This document shows positions 7,878 through 16,516 of a stretch of DNA of 64,000 nt, piece after piece. Positions within the stretch are counted from its first letter, which is position 1. Each line of letters starts with the position of its first letter. Position numbers and translations under genes: made by a program. The notes below the pieces were generated by a model that did no database searches, was not told the DNA's origin, and saw only the letters and a program-made list of their open reading frames with translations. This DNA comes from Planctomycetota bacterium (lineage in GTDB: Bacteria; Planctomycetota; UBA1135; GCA-002686595), in NCBI GenBank assembly GCA_016795205.1, contig JAEUHZ010000065.1:1-64000 (forward strand), written 5' to 3'.

Positions 7878-9011
7878 CTAGCGGTCGCGCGGCGACCGTC
7901 GTCCATCCTTCGTTCCGGCCTCGCGCAGTCGCGCGAAGGCGCCGTATTCCTCCAGCACGGAGAGCAGCACCGCGCGGATCGTGCGCGACTCGGCCTCCAG
8001 CGTGCGCTGGCGCGCCAGCCCGCGCTGGTACAGCTCGCCGTCCGTGGTGCAGCGCTCGACCCAGGCGGCCAGGAACTCCTTCCAGCCCTGTGCGCCAGGC
8101 AGGCGCTTGGCGAGCTCGGCCGGGGTCGAGGCGCACTCCTCCCACAGCGCGTGGAAGTTGCCGATCGAGCCCTCGTAGCCACAGCACAGCCGCGGCGAGG
8201 CCTCCAGGAACGTCGCGGCCAGTGCCACGCGCAGCTCGCGCACGCGCTGCGCCGGCTGGAACAGCTCGCCGATCCGCCGGTAGAGCGACTCGTGACGGTG
8301 CGCGGGCACGATCGAGGTCCAGGTCGTCCAGTCGTCGAGCACCGTGTTCACGATGCCCAGGCAGTCGACGTCGGGCATCTCGATCTCCGCGCCCGACTTC
8401 CAGGCATCGTAGAGCGTGATCCCGGGGTACACGTTGCCAGCGCGATCCGTGTAGGCATGCGCGAAGGCCGCCAGGGACCGGCGCTGTGAGCCGTCGTCGA
8501 GCGCGCGCTCGACGAGCGCGCGCACGAGGTCGTGCTCGGGCGGCAGGCCGCAGAGCGCCAGCTCGAACGCCCGCTCGGGACCGTCGGCCGGCGGGCGCCG
8601 CCGGACGAGCCCCGTGCCCCAGTCGTACGCCCAGGCGCGCGGATCCTCGGGCACCGCGAGCTGGACCCGGGCCGCCGCGACACGCCGGTCCGCCGGATCC
8701 AGGCGGTGGCGCGCGATGGGCTGCGCCGGCGCATGGCGCTCGGGATCGAAGTGCGGCGCCTCGCCGGCCGCGGGCCACGCGCTGCGGTCGCGATCGGCCT
8801 CGGAGAGGGCCCACCTGGAGAGCCCCATCTGGAACGTGCGCACGCGCGCCAGCTCGCTCCCCAGGAAGTCCACGAGCTCGCGGCGCTCGGCTGGCGCGAG
8901 CAGCGCGAAAGCTGCGCGCGCGCGCTCGGCCTCGGGGTCCGCGGGACGCGCAGGCGGGGCCGAGGTGGCCTGGAACCCGGCCACGGCGACGAGGAGGAGG
9001 TGTGCCAGCAC
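7878..9011 (-). CDS. Exported protein of unknown function
   Basis: This 377-aa protein has a short hydrophobic N terminus (about 15 residues, ending GFQATSA) that looks like a signal peptide. The rest is soluble and charged. It includes the patterns AYTDRAGNVYPG, DVDCLGIVNTVL and CCGYEGSIGNFHALW, with several conserved-looking Cys and Trp, but I do not recognise a family. The start is GTG, as no ATG is available in frame nearby. It is divergent from the BatD-like gene at 9174 and lies just upstream of the aldolase gene on the same strand, probably in one transcript. Confidence 0.7.
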   Translation of the reverse strand: MLAHLLLVAVAGFQATSAPPARPADPEAERARAAFALLAPAERRELVDFLGSELARVRTFQMGLSRWALSEADRDRSAWPAAGEAPHFDPERHAPAQPIARHRLDPADRRVAAARVQLAVPEDPRAWAYDWGTGLVRRRPPADGPERAFELALCGLPPEHDLVRALVERALDDGSQRRSLAAFAHAYTDRAGNVYPGITLYDAWKSGAEIEMPDVDCLGIVNTVLDDWTTWTSIVPAHRHESLYRRIGELFQPAQRVRELRVALAATFLEASPRLCCGYEGSIGNFHALWEECASTPAELAKRLPGAQGWKEFLAAWVERCTTDGELYQRGLARQRTLEAESRTIRAVLLSVLEEYGAFARLREAGTKDGRRSPRDR

Positions 9012-9173
9012 GATGCGGGGCGCATCCTACTCGCTCTCCACGCGGGCTGCCCGGGGGCCGTGCAGCGCGCGGCGCTACGTCGGAGCCAGACGGCTGCGTG
9101 GCGACCTCACCGCGCGCACGGTCCCGCGTCGCGGCGTAGCCCCGCGCACTGCGGGCCACTACAAGGGGAGGCC

Positions 9174-10370
9174 GTGCCGGTGCCGTTCCTCGACCTCCTC
9201 CGCGCGCTGGGTGCGCTCCCGGCGCTCGCGGCGGCCGGCATCCCCCAGGAGCCGGTGCTGCGGCTCCCGCCGGTCTCCGCGCAGCCGCCCGCGGAGTTCG
9301 AGCGCCTCGATCGTCTGGGCGGCGACGCCCCGCCGGTCGACGAGACCGGCTTGGCGCCGGCCTTCGTCGAAATCCACGTCCCGCGCGCCAGCGTGTTCGC
9401 AGGCGAGCTCGTGCACGTCGAGCTGCGTTTCGGCCTGGAGGCCACGTTCCTCGACGAGCAGGCCATCCCGCTCTTCCGCCGGCGGCTCGATGTGCCCGTG
9501 CAGGTCGAGGCAGCCTGGCTCGACGAACCCGAGGCGCTCGAGCTGGCGCGGCTCTTCGCCGACGAGCCGGGCGCTCTGGCAGCGCTCGTCGCGCGCAACG
9601 AGCGCGTGGCCGCGGCGCGGCGCCTCCCGGACCGCGTCGTGAACGGCCGGACGTGGCGCGTGTGGGCGCTCGCTGCCCCGCAGATCCCGCCCGTGCCCGG
9701 CGCGCTCGTCCTCGCTGCACCGCGGCTCCACTTCGCGCGCGGCACGGACTTCCGCGCGGACTTCCTCCAGGGCCGCACGGCGACCGGGCGGCGCGACGGC
9801 TTCGTGCGCGGCGCGGCGCTCGCGCTCGAGGTCCTCCCGATCCCCGGCAGCGGCCGTCCGCCGGGCTCGGGCGCGGTGGCCGCGGGCTTCGACGTCGAGG
9901 CGCGCGCGACCTGGGATGTCGTCTCGCGGCCGGCCGGCGTGCGGCTGGAGCTCGCGTTCCGCGGTGACGGCGACCTGGCGCGCGCGGAGCTGCCCGACGC
10001 GGCCGCCTTCCGGGGCTTTCGCGTGCGCGGCCTGCTCGACGACCACGGACGCGCGCGTCGCCGGGTGGTCTACGACCTGGAGCAGGTCGACCCGGACGTG
10101 CGGGAGATCCCGCCGCTCGGGTTCGCGTACTTCGACCCGCGCCCACCAGGCGCTTGGCGCGAGGCGGGGACACCACCCTTTCCGGTTCCCGGCGAGCTGC
10201 GCGCGCGGGCTGCCGAGCTCCCGGCCGCGGCCGCCCCAGGCGGTGGGGCGGTGGCGCGGCCGGCCCCACCCTGGTGGATCCTGCTCGCACTGCTCGCGCT
10301 CGTTGCGGGCCTGGCTTGGGCCGCGCGGCGCTGGCGCTCCGGGAAGAGAACAGGGGGCGGCTCCGCGTGA
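9174..10370 (+). CDS. BatD-like membrane-anchored protein
   Basis: This 398-aa protein resembles BatD ('oxygen tolerance') proteins. It has a short hydrophobic N terminus and Ig-like beta segments (VEIHVPRASVFAGELVHVEL; a second unit around FDVEARATWDVVSRPAGV). A C-terminal transmembrane helix (PPWWILLALLALVAGLAW) is followed by a basic tail. In other bacteria BatD works with BatA/BatB von Willebrand proteins and MoxR ATPases in the envelope, but none of those partners is in this window. GTG at 9174 is chosen because AAGGGGAG lies just upstream. The stop codon sits in the loop of a perfect hairpin (10351-10384). Confidence 0.6.
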   Translation: MPVPFLDLLRALGALPALAAAGIPQEPVLRLPPVSAQPPAEFERLDRLGGDAPPVDETGLAPAFVEIHVPRASVFAGELVHVELRFGLEATFLDEQAIPLFRRRLDVPVQVEAAWLDEPEALELARLFADEPGALAALVARNERVAAARRLPDRVVNGRTWRVWALAAPQIPPVPGALVLAAPRLHFARGTDFRADFLQGRTATGRRDGFVRGAALALEVLPIPGSGRPPGSGAVAAGFDVEARATWDVVSRPAGVRLELAFRGDGDLARAELPDAAAFRGFRVRGLLDDHGRARRRVVYDLEQVDPDVREIPPLGFAYFDPRPPGAWREAGTPPFPVPGELRARAAELPAAAAPGGGAVARPAPPWWILLALLALVAGLAWAARRWRSGKRTGGGSA

Positions 10371-10384
10371 GGAGCCGCCCCCTG
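10351..10384 (+). terminator. Hairpin enclosing the stop codon of the BatD-like gene
   Basis: A 14-bp perfect stem pairs CAGGGGGCGGCTCC (10351-10364) with GGAGCCGCCCCCTG (10371-10384). The 6-base loop GCGTGA contains the TGA stop. A second hairpin follows at 10399-10426. No U-tract is present. Confidence 0.6.
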
Positions 10385-10398
10385 GGGGTCAGGGGCCC

Positions 10399-10426
10399 GG
10401 CCGGCGGGGGTGTCCCCCCGCCGGCC
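10399..10426 (+). terminator. Second hairpin downstream of the BatD-like gene
   Basis: A 12-bp stem, GGCCGGCGGGGG (10399-10410) with CCCCCGCCGGCC (10415-10426), closes a 4-base loop. It lies 14 bases after the hairpin that holds the stop codon. Together they look like a tandem terminator between convergent genes. Confidence 0.5.
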
Positions 10427-10645
10427 CGGCAGCTCGCCCGGTCACCCGGGCGAGGGGATCCGACCTTCCCCGCGCGGGGGCGCCGGCCACGAACCTCCAC
10501 CGGGCTTCTCGCGCACCGCAGCCACCGCATTGCTGCGGAGCACCCGGTCCCATGGGCCTAGGAGGTCCGTCGGCGTCCCCGGAAGGTCGGGCACCATCCG
10601 AACCGGTCGAAGCCTACACCCGGATCCGCGGGTCGGCGGCGCGCC
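10427..10645. other. Intergenic region, nothing recognised
   Basis: About 220 bases separate the tandem hairpins from the stop of the minus-strand poly(A) polymerase gene. The segment has some local pairing, for example CCGCAGC (10516-10522) with GCTGCGG (10532-10538). I compared it by eye with SRP RNA and RNase P RNA signatures and could not match either. No coding frame is convincing. Confidence 0.4.
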
Positions 10646-12088
10646 TCACTCGGCGCCCGCGGAACGCGCGTTGCCCGCCGAGGAGCCCCGGCGCGGGCGC
10701 CGGCGCCGCCGCCGGCGGGGCTCCTCCGGCTCCGAGCCGAACTCGGCCGCCACGGCCTCCGGAGGGGAGGTGCGGAAGCGCCGGTAGCGGTCGCGCCAGC
10801 CCTCGTAGAGATCCCAGCCCTGCCCGCGCGCCGCGACGCGCAGCCGGAACAGGTCCAGGGCCTCGGGGAAGTCCTCGCTGCGCAGGAACAGGAGCGGCCG
10901 GAAGCGCTTCGTGCCGACCTGCGTGAAGCGTCGCTGCTGGAACACGATGCGCCGCGCGCGGGCCGTGTCGCGGCGCGGCAGGCGCGTCTGGAGCGCGATC
11001 GGCTCCAGGACCTCGCCCGTCACGGTCAACAGGTCCGGCGGCGCCCCGCGGCCCTCGCGCGTGGCCGGGTCGGCCTCGCGCTCGATGATGCGCAGGTAGA
11101 GCAGCGCGATGCACACGGCCGTGGAAGGCACGTAGCCTTGGTGCACGTCGTTGTCGAGCGCCTCGAGCAGACGCCAGAAGGTCTCCGCGCGCGGCTGTGC
11201 GGCGGGGTCGTCCGGGCTGCCCAGGAAGTGGTCGATCGCAGGCAGCACGACGCGCAGTGCACCCGAGGCGCGCAGCATGCGGAACGCTCCCAGCGCCGTG
11301 CCGCTGCGCAGGAGGCGCAGGATCTCCTCGAGCACGCGCGGCGGCGCGGAGCGCGCCAGCCGCGGCGCATTGGCGATCATCGCCTCCCAGGTGCGTTCCT
11401 CGACGTGGAAGCCCAAGCGCGTGGCGAACTTGATCGCGCGCAGGATGCGCACGGGATCCTCCGCCATGCGCTTCTGCGGGTCCCCGATCGTGCGCAACAT
11501 GTGACGCTCGAGGTCGTCGATGCCGCCGACCCAGTCGAGGATCACGTTGTGCAGCGGGTCGAGGAACAGCCCGTTCACCGTGAAGTCGCGGCGCCGCGCG
11601 TCCTCCTCGGCCGTGCCGAACTCGTTGTCCTCGGTGATCAGCAGATCGTCGAGGGCGCCCTGCGTGGCGGCCTCCACGACACCCTCTTCGGGCTCGGCCG
11701 CGAGCGGGTCGCTGCGGAACGTGGCGGTCTCGACGATGTGCTCGCCGTACACGACGTGGACGAGCTTGAAGCGCCGCCCGATGACGCGCGCGTTGCGGAA
11801 CAGCCGCTTGATCTGGCGCGGGTGCGCGCTCGTGGCGACGTCGAAGTCCTTGGGCGCCCGCCCGATGAGCAGGTCGCGCACGCAGCCTCCCACGAGGTAG
11901 GCCTCGTGGCCCTCGCGCTCCAGGCGCGAAACGACGCGCAGGGCGTCCTGGTCGAGCGCCGTGCGGGGGATCGAGTCGGCCGGGATCGTGCGCGGCGGGG
12001 GGCTGGCTCGGAGCGGGCGCGGCGCGCGGCCGGGCTCGCGGAAGTCCTCGTGGTCCTTCACGGATCGATGCATGTTCAAGTCGAGCAC
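10646..12088 (-). CDS. pcnB: Poly(A) polymerase (PcnB-type)
   Basis: This 480-aa class II nucleotidyltransferase adds 3-prime A tails to RNA, marking it for decay. The head domain has the GG motif and catalytic carboxylates (YLVGGCVRDLL followed by APKDFDVATSA, residues about 65-90). It continues with ARRRDFTVNGLFLDPL and EDPVRILRAIKFATRLGF, typical of the PcnB/CCA family. The C terminus ends in an arginine-rich tail (EEPRRRRRRRPRRG), a feature of PcnB RNA binding rather than of CCA enzymes. The start is ATG at 12088; ATG at 12073 is also possible. It is divergent from tRNA-Trp. A second family member lies at 55674-56936. Confidence 0.88.
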   Translation of the reverse strand: MLDLNMHRSVKDHEDFREPGRAPRPLRASPPPRTIPADSIPRTALDQDALRVVSRLEREGHEAYLVGGCVRDLLIGRAPKDFDVATSAHPRQIKRLFRNARVIGRRFKLVHVVYGEHIVETATFRSDPLAAEPEEGVVEAATQGALDDLLITEDNEFGTAEEDARRRDFTVNGLFLDPLHNVILDWVGGIDDLERHMLRTIGDPQKRMAEDPVRILRAIKFATRLGFHVEERTWEAMIANAPRLARSAPPRVLEEILRLLRSGTALGAFRMLRASGALRVVLPAIDHFLGSPDDPAAQPRAETFWRLLEALDNDVHQGYVPSTAVCIALLYLRIIEREADPATREGRGAPPDLLTVTGEVLEPIALQTRLPRRDTARARRIVFQQRRFTQVGTKRFRPLLFLRSEDFPEALDLFRLRVAARGQGWDLYEGWRDRYRRFRTSPPEAVAAEFGSEPEEPRRRRRRRPRRGSSAGNARSAGAE

Positions 12089-12125
12089 TCTACCGCTCGA
12101 ACCCGTGCGCGGGATACGGGCCGCC

Positions 12126-12154
12126 TTGTCGCCCGCCCGCGCCCCGAGTACCCT
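12126..12154 (+). promoter_or_regulatory. Promoter for tRNA-Trp
   Basis: TTGTCG at 12126-12131 and TACCCT at 12149-12154, separated by 17 bases, lie 16 bases upstream of the mature tRNA. The spacing and sequence match other promoters in this window. Confidence 0.6.
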
Positions 12155-12169
12155 CCGGCGCCTTCGGAG

Positions 12170-12246
12170 AGGCCAGTAGCTCCAACGGTTAGAGCGACTG
12201 ATTCCAAATCAGTAGGTTGAAGGTTCGAATCCTTCCTGGCCTGCCA
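12170..12246 (+). tRNA. tRNA-Trp (CCA anticodon)
   Basis: The acceptor arms AGGCCAG and CTGGCCT pair perfectly, and the terminal CCA is encoded. The anticodon stem ACTGA/TCAGT closes the loop TTCCAAA, giving anticodon CCA for tryptophan. The T arm carries GGTTCGAATCC. The gene has its own promoter at 12126-12154. Confidence 0.95.
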
Positions 12247-12312
12247 ACTCCGCCCTCGACCCGCCCGGACCGCCGCCGCCCGACTCCGCGCCGACGCTCA
12301 GGTTCCCTGCCG

Positions 12313-13209
12313 ATGCCCAAGAGAAGCCGTCGCGACGCCGGTGCCGGCGAACCGGATCCCCGTGAGACGCCGCTGGGGGAGGAGGCCCCCGCGCGCGCCG
12401 CGGGACAGCCACCGCCGGGCCCGGCGCCCGACGCGCCGACTGGGGGCGAGCCCGTCCCCGAGGCCCCGGCGGGCGTGGCCGCCGCCGGTCTCGGCGCCGC
12501 GGAGGCCGAGCCCGACGATCTGGCGGGCCGGCCCGACACGCCGCTCTCGAGCCTGGACGAGCTGCGCGCGGCCCTGGATTGGGCGTTCGCCGGGATCGAG
12601 ATCGAATCCCGGGTGCTGGACCTCTACGCGCGTCATGCGCGGCTGCTCCTGGAAGCGAATCGCGAGGTCAACCTGACGGCCATCGTGGACCCGCGCGAGA
12701 TGGCCGCCAAGCACTACCTCGACTCCTGGCGCGTCACGCAGTACGTGCCGTTGTTCGGGAAGTCGGCGCTCGACCTGGGCTCGGGCGCGGGGTTTCCCGG
12801 CCTCCCGATCGCGATCGCGGAGCGCGAGACGCGCATGACGGTGCTCGACTCGACTCGCAAGCGCGTCGACTTCCTGGAGGCCGCGGTCACCGCGCTGGGG
12901 ATCTCGAACGCGAAGGCGGTGTGGGCGCGCGGCGAGGACCACCTGGCGCGCACGCACGTCGACGTCGTGCTCATGCGCGCGGTGAGCTCGGTGCGCGAGA
13001 ACGTGCGCACGTTGCGCAAGGTGCGGCACGCGCTGAAGGACCTCGTCATGCTCAAGGGACCGTCCTGGTCGCGCGAGGTGCGCGCCGCCGAGCGCGAGGC
13101 CGAGCGCCTGGGGTTCAAGCTCGACACGGTCTGCGAGCATCGGCTCCCCGGCGAGATGGGCGAGCGCGCCGTGCTGATCTACCGCGCGCCGGGCGGGCAG
13201 GGGCGCTGA
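12313..13209 (+). CDS. rsmG: 16S rRNA (guanine527-N7)-methyltransferase RsmG
   Basis: RsmG (GidB) uses S-adenosylmethionine to methylate N7 of G527 in 16S rRNA. The 298-aa protein has the SAM-binding segment ALDLGSGAGFPGLPIAIA, the upstream NREVNLTAI and KHYLDSW patterns, and the downstream DSTRKRVDFL. It carries an unusual N-terminal extension of about 75 residues rich in Pro, Ala, Gly and Glu, absent from typical 200-220-aa RsmG proteins. A later start is therefore possible, although ATG at 12313 is the only clear one before the domain. A tiny hydrophobic frame follows directly. Confidence 0.93.
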   Translation: MPKRSRRDAGAGEPDPRETPLGEEAPARAAGQPPPGPAPDAPTGGEPVPEAPAGVAAAGLGAAEAEPDDLAGRPDTPLSSLDELRAALDWAFAGIEIESRVLDLYARHARLLLEANREVNLTAIVDPREMAAKHYLDSWRVTQYVPLFGKSALDLGSGAGFPGLPIAIAERETRMTVLDSTRKRVDFLEAAVTALGISNAKAVWARGEDHLARTHVDVVLMRAVSSVRENVRTLRKVRHALKDLVMLKGPSWSREVRAAEREAERLGFKLDTVCEHRLPGEMGERAVLIYRAPGGQGR

Positions 13210-13210
13210 C

Positions 13211-13318
13211 GTGGTGGCCCTGGGACTGCTCGGCTGGCTCGGGATCGGCGTGGTCGTGATCGTGATCGTGATCCTGGTGATCTCGATCGCGGGCTACCCG
13301 CGCGACAACTCCTTCTGA
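13211..13318 (+). CDS. Possible 35-aa single-pass membrane protein
   Basis: A GTG start one base after the rsmG stop opens a 35-codon frame. The product would be almost entirely one hydrophobic helix (LGLLGWLGIGVVVIVIVILV) followed by a short polar tail (GYPRDNSF). The near-overlap with rsmG suggests translational coupling, and the pattern fits a small membrane protein. I know no family, and a chance frame in GC-rich DNA cannot be excluded. A GTG at 13214 is an alternative start. Confidence 0.35.
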   Translation: MVALGLLGWLGIGVVVIVIVILVISIAGYPRDNSF

Positions 13319-13439
13319 TCCTTCTGAGCGGGCCGGCTTCAGCGGGCGCACGGCACTGCGCGGGCTCGCACGGCTCGAGTTCGCCAGGGCGCTCGGCGCG
13401 CGAGAGTTCCACCGCCAACTCCACCGCCGCGGCGGGGAG

Positions 13440-13528
13440 TGGTGCCCGAGGGGGGGGTCGAACCCCCAATTCCGGTTAAGGAAACCAGGACCTGAACCTG
13501 GCGCGTCTGCCAATTCCGCCACCCGGGC
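13440..13528 (-). tRNA. tRNA-Leu (CAG anticodon)
   Basis: On the minus strand the acceptor GCCCGGG pairs with CTCGGGC (one G-U), and CCA is encoded. The anticodon stem CCAGG/CCTGG closes the loop TTCAGGT, giving CAG for leucine. A long variable arm is present, as expected for a class II tRNA. Confidence 0.93.
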
Positions 13529-13546
13529 CGGGATGCGAGGGCGGGG

Positions 13547-13575
13547 AAGCTAACGGCCGCGCGCGGGCCGGTCAA
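13547..13575 (-). promoter_or_regulatory. Promoter for tRNA-Leu(CAG)
   Basis: On the minus strand TTGACC (13575-13570) and TAGCTT (13552-13547) are separated by 17 bases. The -10 element lies 18 bases before the mature tRNA. Confidence 0.65.
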
Positions 13576-13620
13576 CCCCCGCGTGGCGGAGCCCCTCACG
13601 CAACTGCCGCGCGCGCTGCG

Positions 13621-15042
13621 CTAGCCGGCGGTCACGTCGACGCCGTCGACGAGTGCCCAGGGCGCGCGCGCGGCGCCGTCGACGCGCTCGGCCACGCCGC
13701 CGACGAGGGCGATGCGCGCGAGCAGCGCGTAGGCGTTCCCCGAAAGCAGCGTCTCGCGCACCGGCCCGACCTCGCGCCCGCCCTCGACCCAGCGCGAGGA
13801 CTTCGCGACGCCCGAGAAGTCGCCCGAGGCCGGATCGACCGAGCCCGAGAAGCGTTGGACGAGCAGCCCGCGTCCCAGCGCACGCACCAGGTCCGCGCGG
13901 CTGCCGCCCGCGCCGGGCGCCACGCTCACCGCGTGCGCGCCGAGACCCGGGACGGAGCGTGCGCCGCCGCGCGCGTGGCCGGTCGAGAGGCGGCCTGCGA
14001 CCGCCGCGGCGTAGCCGTTGTACATCCAGCCGCGCAACCAGCCGTCCTCGACGAGCGCGAAGGGCAGGGCCGGCTGGCCCTCGCGGTCGAAGCTCCCCGC
14101 GCCGGCCAGCTCGGTGTCGTCGGGACGGTCCAGGATCGTGAACCCGGCCGACGCGATGCGCTCGTGGAGGCGCGTCGCGAGCGCGCTCCGCCCGCGCTGG
14201 ACGGCGATCGCACTGGTGGCCGCGAGCACCGGCGCCACGAACAGGTCGAGCAGCGCGTCGGGCGAGAACAGGACCGGCCCCTGGTACGACGAGCGTGCGC
14301 GCTCGGCGCCCAAGTTCCCGGCCGTGACGCGCGCGAACGCGTCGACCAGCTCGCGCGCCGCCGGGGCGATCCGCGCCGGGTCGCGCACGGCATCGCTCTG
14401 GTAGTGGAAGCCGCCCACCTCCGTGCCGTCCAACGCCATCCCGGAGATCGAGAGCGTGACCAGGGCGTCCGACTCCGCCGCGCGCACGCCGCGGCTGGAA
14501 TGGATGGCCTGGGAGACGCGCAGCACGCCGGCGCTCGCGCCGTCGACCGAGATCCGCGCGTCGAAGGCGCGCGCGCCACGCACCAAGCCGTGGCCGAGAT
14601 CGACGGCCTCTTCGATGCCGGCCGCCGCGAGTCCCGCGTGTGCCAGGCCCGCGGACGCGGCCACGGGCCGCGCGTCCGGCAAGCGGTTGGCCGGATCCGC
14701 GGGCGAGGCGGCCGCGAGCGCCACGGCGGCCCTCGCCGCCGTCTCGAGGGCCGCGCGGTCGAATTGGTTCGTGGCGGCAAAGCCCAAGCGTGCGTCGCGG
14801 AACACGCGCAGGCCGATCGAGGCGCCCTCGTCGACGTGCGCCAGCTTGAGGTCGCCCTTCTCGAAGGTCGCCGAAGCCTTGTCGGTGCGCGTGGCGAAGG
14901 CCTCCGCCTCGTGGGCGCCGGCGCGCAGCGCGAGGCCCACGAGCGACTCGCAGGCGGCGAGCAGCTCGTCCTCCCGGGCGCGCGCCGCGGCCGCGGGGTC
15001 CCCACCGAGCGCCGCGTCGCGATCCAGCGCGGCCTGGCTCAC
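13621..15042 (-). CDS. pmbA: PmbA/TldE-like protease subunit
   Basis: This 473-aa protein is the non-catalytic partner (PmbA/TldE) of TldD in the heterodimeric metalloprotease that degrades unfolded peptides and processes some ribosomally made peptides. It has the family N-terminal pattern EAEAFATRTDKASATFEKG and the C-terminal pattern GSVDPASGDFSG. It lacks the HExxxH motif present in its upstream neighbour, which fits the PmbA subunit. GTG is used as start; it overlaps the tldD stop in the sequence GTGA, so translation of the two subunits is probably coupled. The tRNA-Leu(CAG) gene lies downstream on the same strand. Confidence 0.88.
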   Translation of the reverse strand: MSQAALDRDAALGGDPAAAARAREDELLAACESLVGLALRAGAHEAEAFATRTDKASATFEKGDLKLAHVDEGASIGLRVFRDARLGFAATNQFDRAALETAARAAVALAAASPADPANRLPDARPVAASAGLAHAGLAAAGIEEAVDLGHGLVRGARAFDARISVDGASAGVLRVSQAIHSSRGVRAAESDALVTLSISGMALDGTEVGGFHYQSDAVRDPARIAPAARELVDAFARVTAGNLGAERARSSYQGPVLFSPDALLDLFVAPVLAATSAIAVQRGRSALATRLHERIASAGFTILDRPDDTELAGAGSFDREGQPALPFALVEDGWLRGWMYNGYAAAVAGRLSTGHARGGARSVPGLGAHAVSVAPGAGGSRADLVRALGRGLLVQRFSGSVDPASGDFSGVAKSSRWVEGGREVGPVRETLLSGNAYALLARIALVGGVAERVDGAARAPWALVDGVDVTAG

Positions 15043-16457
15043 GACTTCCTCCCGCCCAGCACGACCTCGCAGGAGAGCCACGGGCCACCGGCATCGACCT
15101 TGGCGGGCTGTCCCTTGCCGCAGTGGCCGGAGCCGAGGTCCCAGCGGAACTCCGACCCGACGGCGTCGACGGTCTGGAGCACGTCGAAGGCGCTGCCGGA
15201 GATGTTCACGCCGCGCAGCAGCGGGCCGCGCTTGCCGTGCACGATGCGGTAGGCCTCGCGCGTGCCGAACATGAACTCGCCGTTCGCGTCGGCCTGCCCG
15301 TTCGAGGCGCCGTCCAGCAGGTAGCCGTCCTCGACGCCCGCGATCAGCTCCTCGAGGCTCGACGAGCCCGGCGCGATGTAGGTGTTGCGCATGCGGATCA
15401 GCGGCTCGTCGTCGTACTCCCAGGCGCGCGCGTTGCCGGTCGGCGCCACGCCCGAGCGCGCGGCGCTCTCGCGGTCGTGCAGGTACGAGCGCAGGTAGCC
15501 GTGCTCGATGATCGTCGTGCGACCGGTCGGTACGCCCTCGTCGTCCACGGCGAGCGTGCCGCCCGCGCCGTCCTTGTACTCGCTCGATCCGGAGTCGCAC
15601 AGCGTGACGAGGTCCGAGGCCACGCGCGTGCCGAGGCGCCCCGCGGCGCACGAGCCGGAGGCCACGAAGTCGGCCTCCACCGTGTGCCCCACGGCCTCGT
15701 GCGTGAGCAGCCCGACGAGCGCGGGGGACAGGATCACGCGCTTGCGCCCGCCCTCCGGATAGCCCGCGTCGAGCAGGTCGACCGCCTGCCGCGCCGCGCG
15801 CTCGGCGAGCTCGGCGGCGCCGCGCGACTCGAACAGGCAATCCCAGCCGCCGGTGACGCCGACCGCCTCCGCACCGCGCTGCATCTCGCCGGCCTTCGAG
15901 GCCACGGCCACCACGCGGAACTCGGGCCGCACGCAGCGCGTCCAGACCTTGGCGCCGTCGCTGGTGACGATGCCCTTCTCCTCGAAGATCTCGCTGTAGC
16001 CCGTGCTGGCGCTCTGGATGCGCGTCGAGGCGGCGCGCGCGCCGCGCTCGACCTCGAGCAGCAGGCCCAGCGCCTCCTCGATCGGCCGCGCCAGCGTGGC
16101 GTCGACCCCGGCCGCGTCGAAGCGGCCGCGCGCCAGCGGCACGGCGGGCAGGTCGGGCACGCGCTCCGTGCGCGCGCGGGCCGAGGCCCGTGCCGCGGCG
16201 CGCGCTTGACCGATGGCGCGCACGATCGCGGCCTTCTCGAGCCGGTCCGTGCTGGCGAAGCCGAACGTGCCCGACTCCAGGACGCGCACGCCCACCCCCG
16301 AGTGCTCCGCGGCGGTCGCGTTGTCGACGCGGCCCTTCTCGACGGACAGGCCGCGCGTGGACTTCTTGTGCCAGCGCAGCTCCACGAACCCGCCGGGAGC
16401 GGCGGACAGGGCTTCCAGCAGGACGTCGGTCGGGTCGGCGGCGGTCGGGGCGCTCAT
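15039..16457 (-). CDS. tldD: Metalloprotease subunit TldD
   Basis: This 472-aa protein is the catalytic TldD subunit of the TldD/PmbA protease. The zinc-binding HExxxH motif is visible as THEAVGHTVEAD (His253, Glu254, His258), followed by the DRESAARSG and IRMRNTYIAPG patterns and, near the C terminus, GSGHCGKGQP. Start choices are ATG at 16457 (used here) and ATG at 16469, both in frame. The stop overlaps the pmbA start. The gene is divergent from smpB, about 60 bp away. Confidence 0.92.
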   Translation of the reverse strand: MSAPTAADPTDVLLEALSAAPGGFVELRWHKKSTRGLSVEKGRVDNATAAEHSGVGVRVLESGTFGFASTDRLEKAAIVRAIGQARAAARASARARTERVPDLPAVPLARGRFDAAGVDATLARPIEEALGLLLEVERGARAASTRIQSASTGYSEIFEEKGIVTSDGAKVWTRCVRPEFRVVAVASKAGEMQRGAEAVGVTGGWDCLFESRGAAELAERAARQAVDLLDAGYPEGGRKRVILSPALVGLLTHEAVGHTVEADFVASGSCAAGRLGTRVASDLVTLCDSGSSEYKDGAGGTLAVDDEGVPTGRTTIIEHGYLRSYLHDRESAARSGVAPTGNARAWEYDDEPLIRMRNTYIAPGSSSLEELIAGVEDGYLLDGASNGQADANGEFMFGTREAYRIVHGKRGPLLRGVNISGSAFDVLQTVDAVGSEFRWDLGSGHCGKGQPAKVDAGGPWLSCEVVLGGRKS

Positions 16458-16516
16458 GGATGCGAGCATCGGTCGGCGGACGGGCGGACTCAAGCGCGTG
16501 CTAGGCTTCGCGGCGG

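Noticed and set aside
10427-10645. SRP RNA or RNase P RNA in the spacer
   Set aside because: The sequence has local hairpins, but the conserved SRP loop and RNase P core motifs could not be found on either strand.
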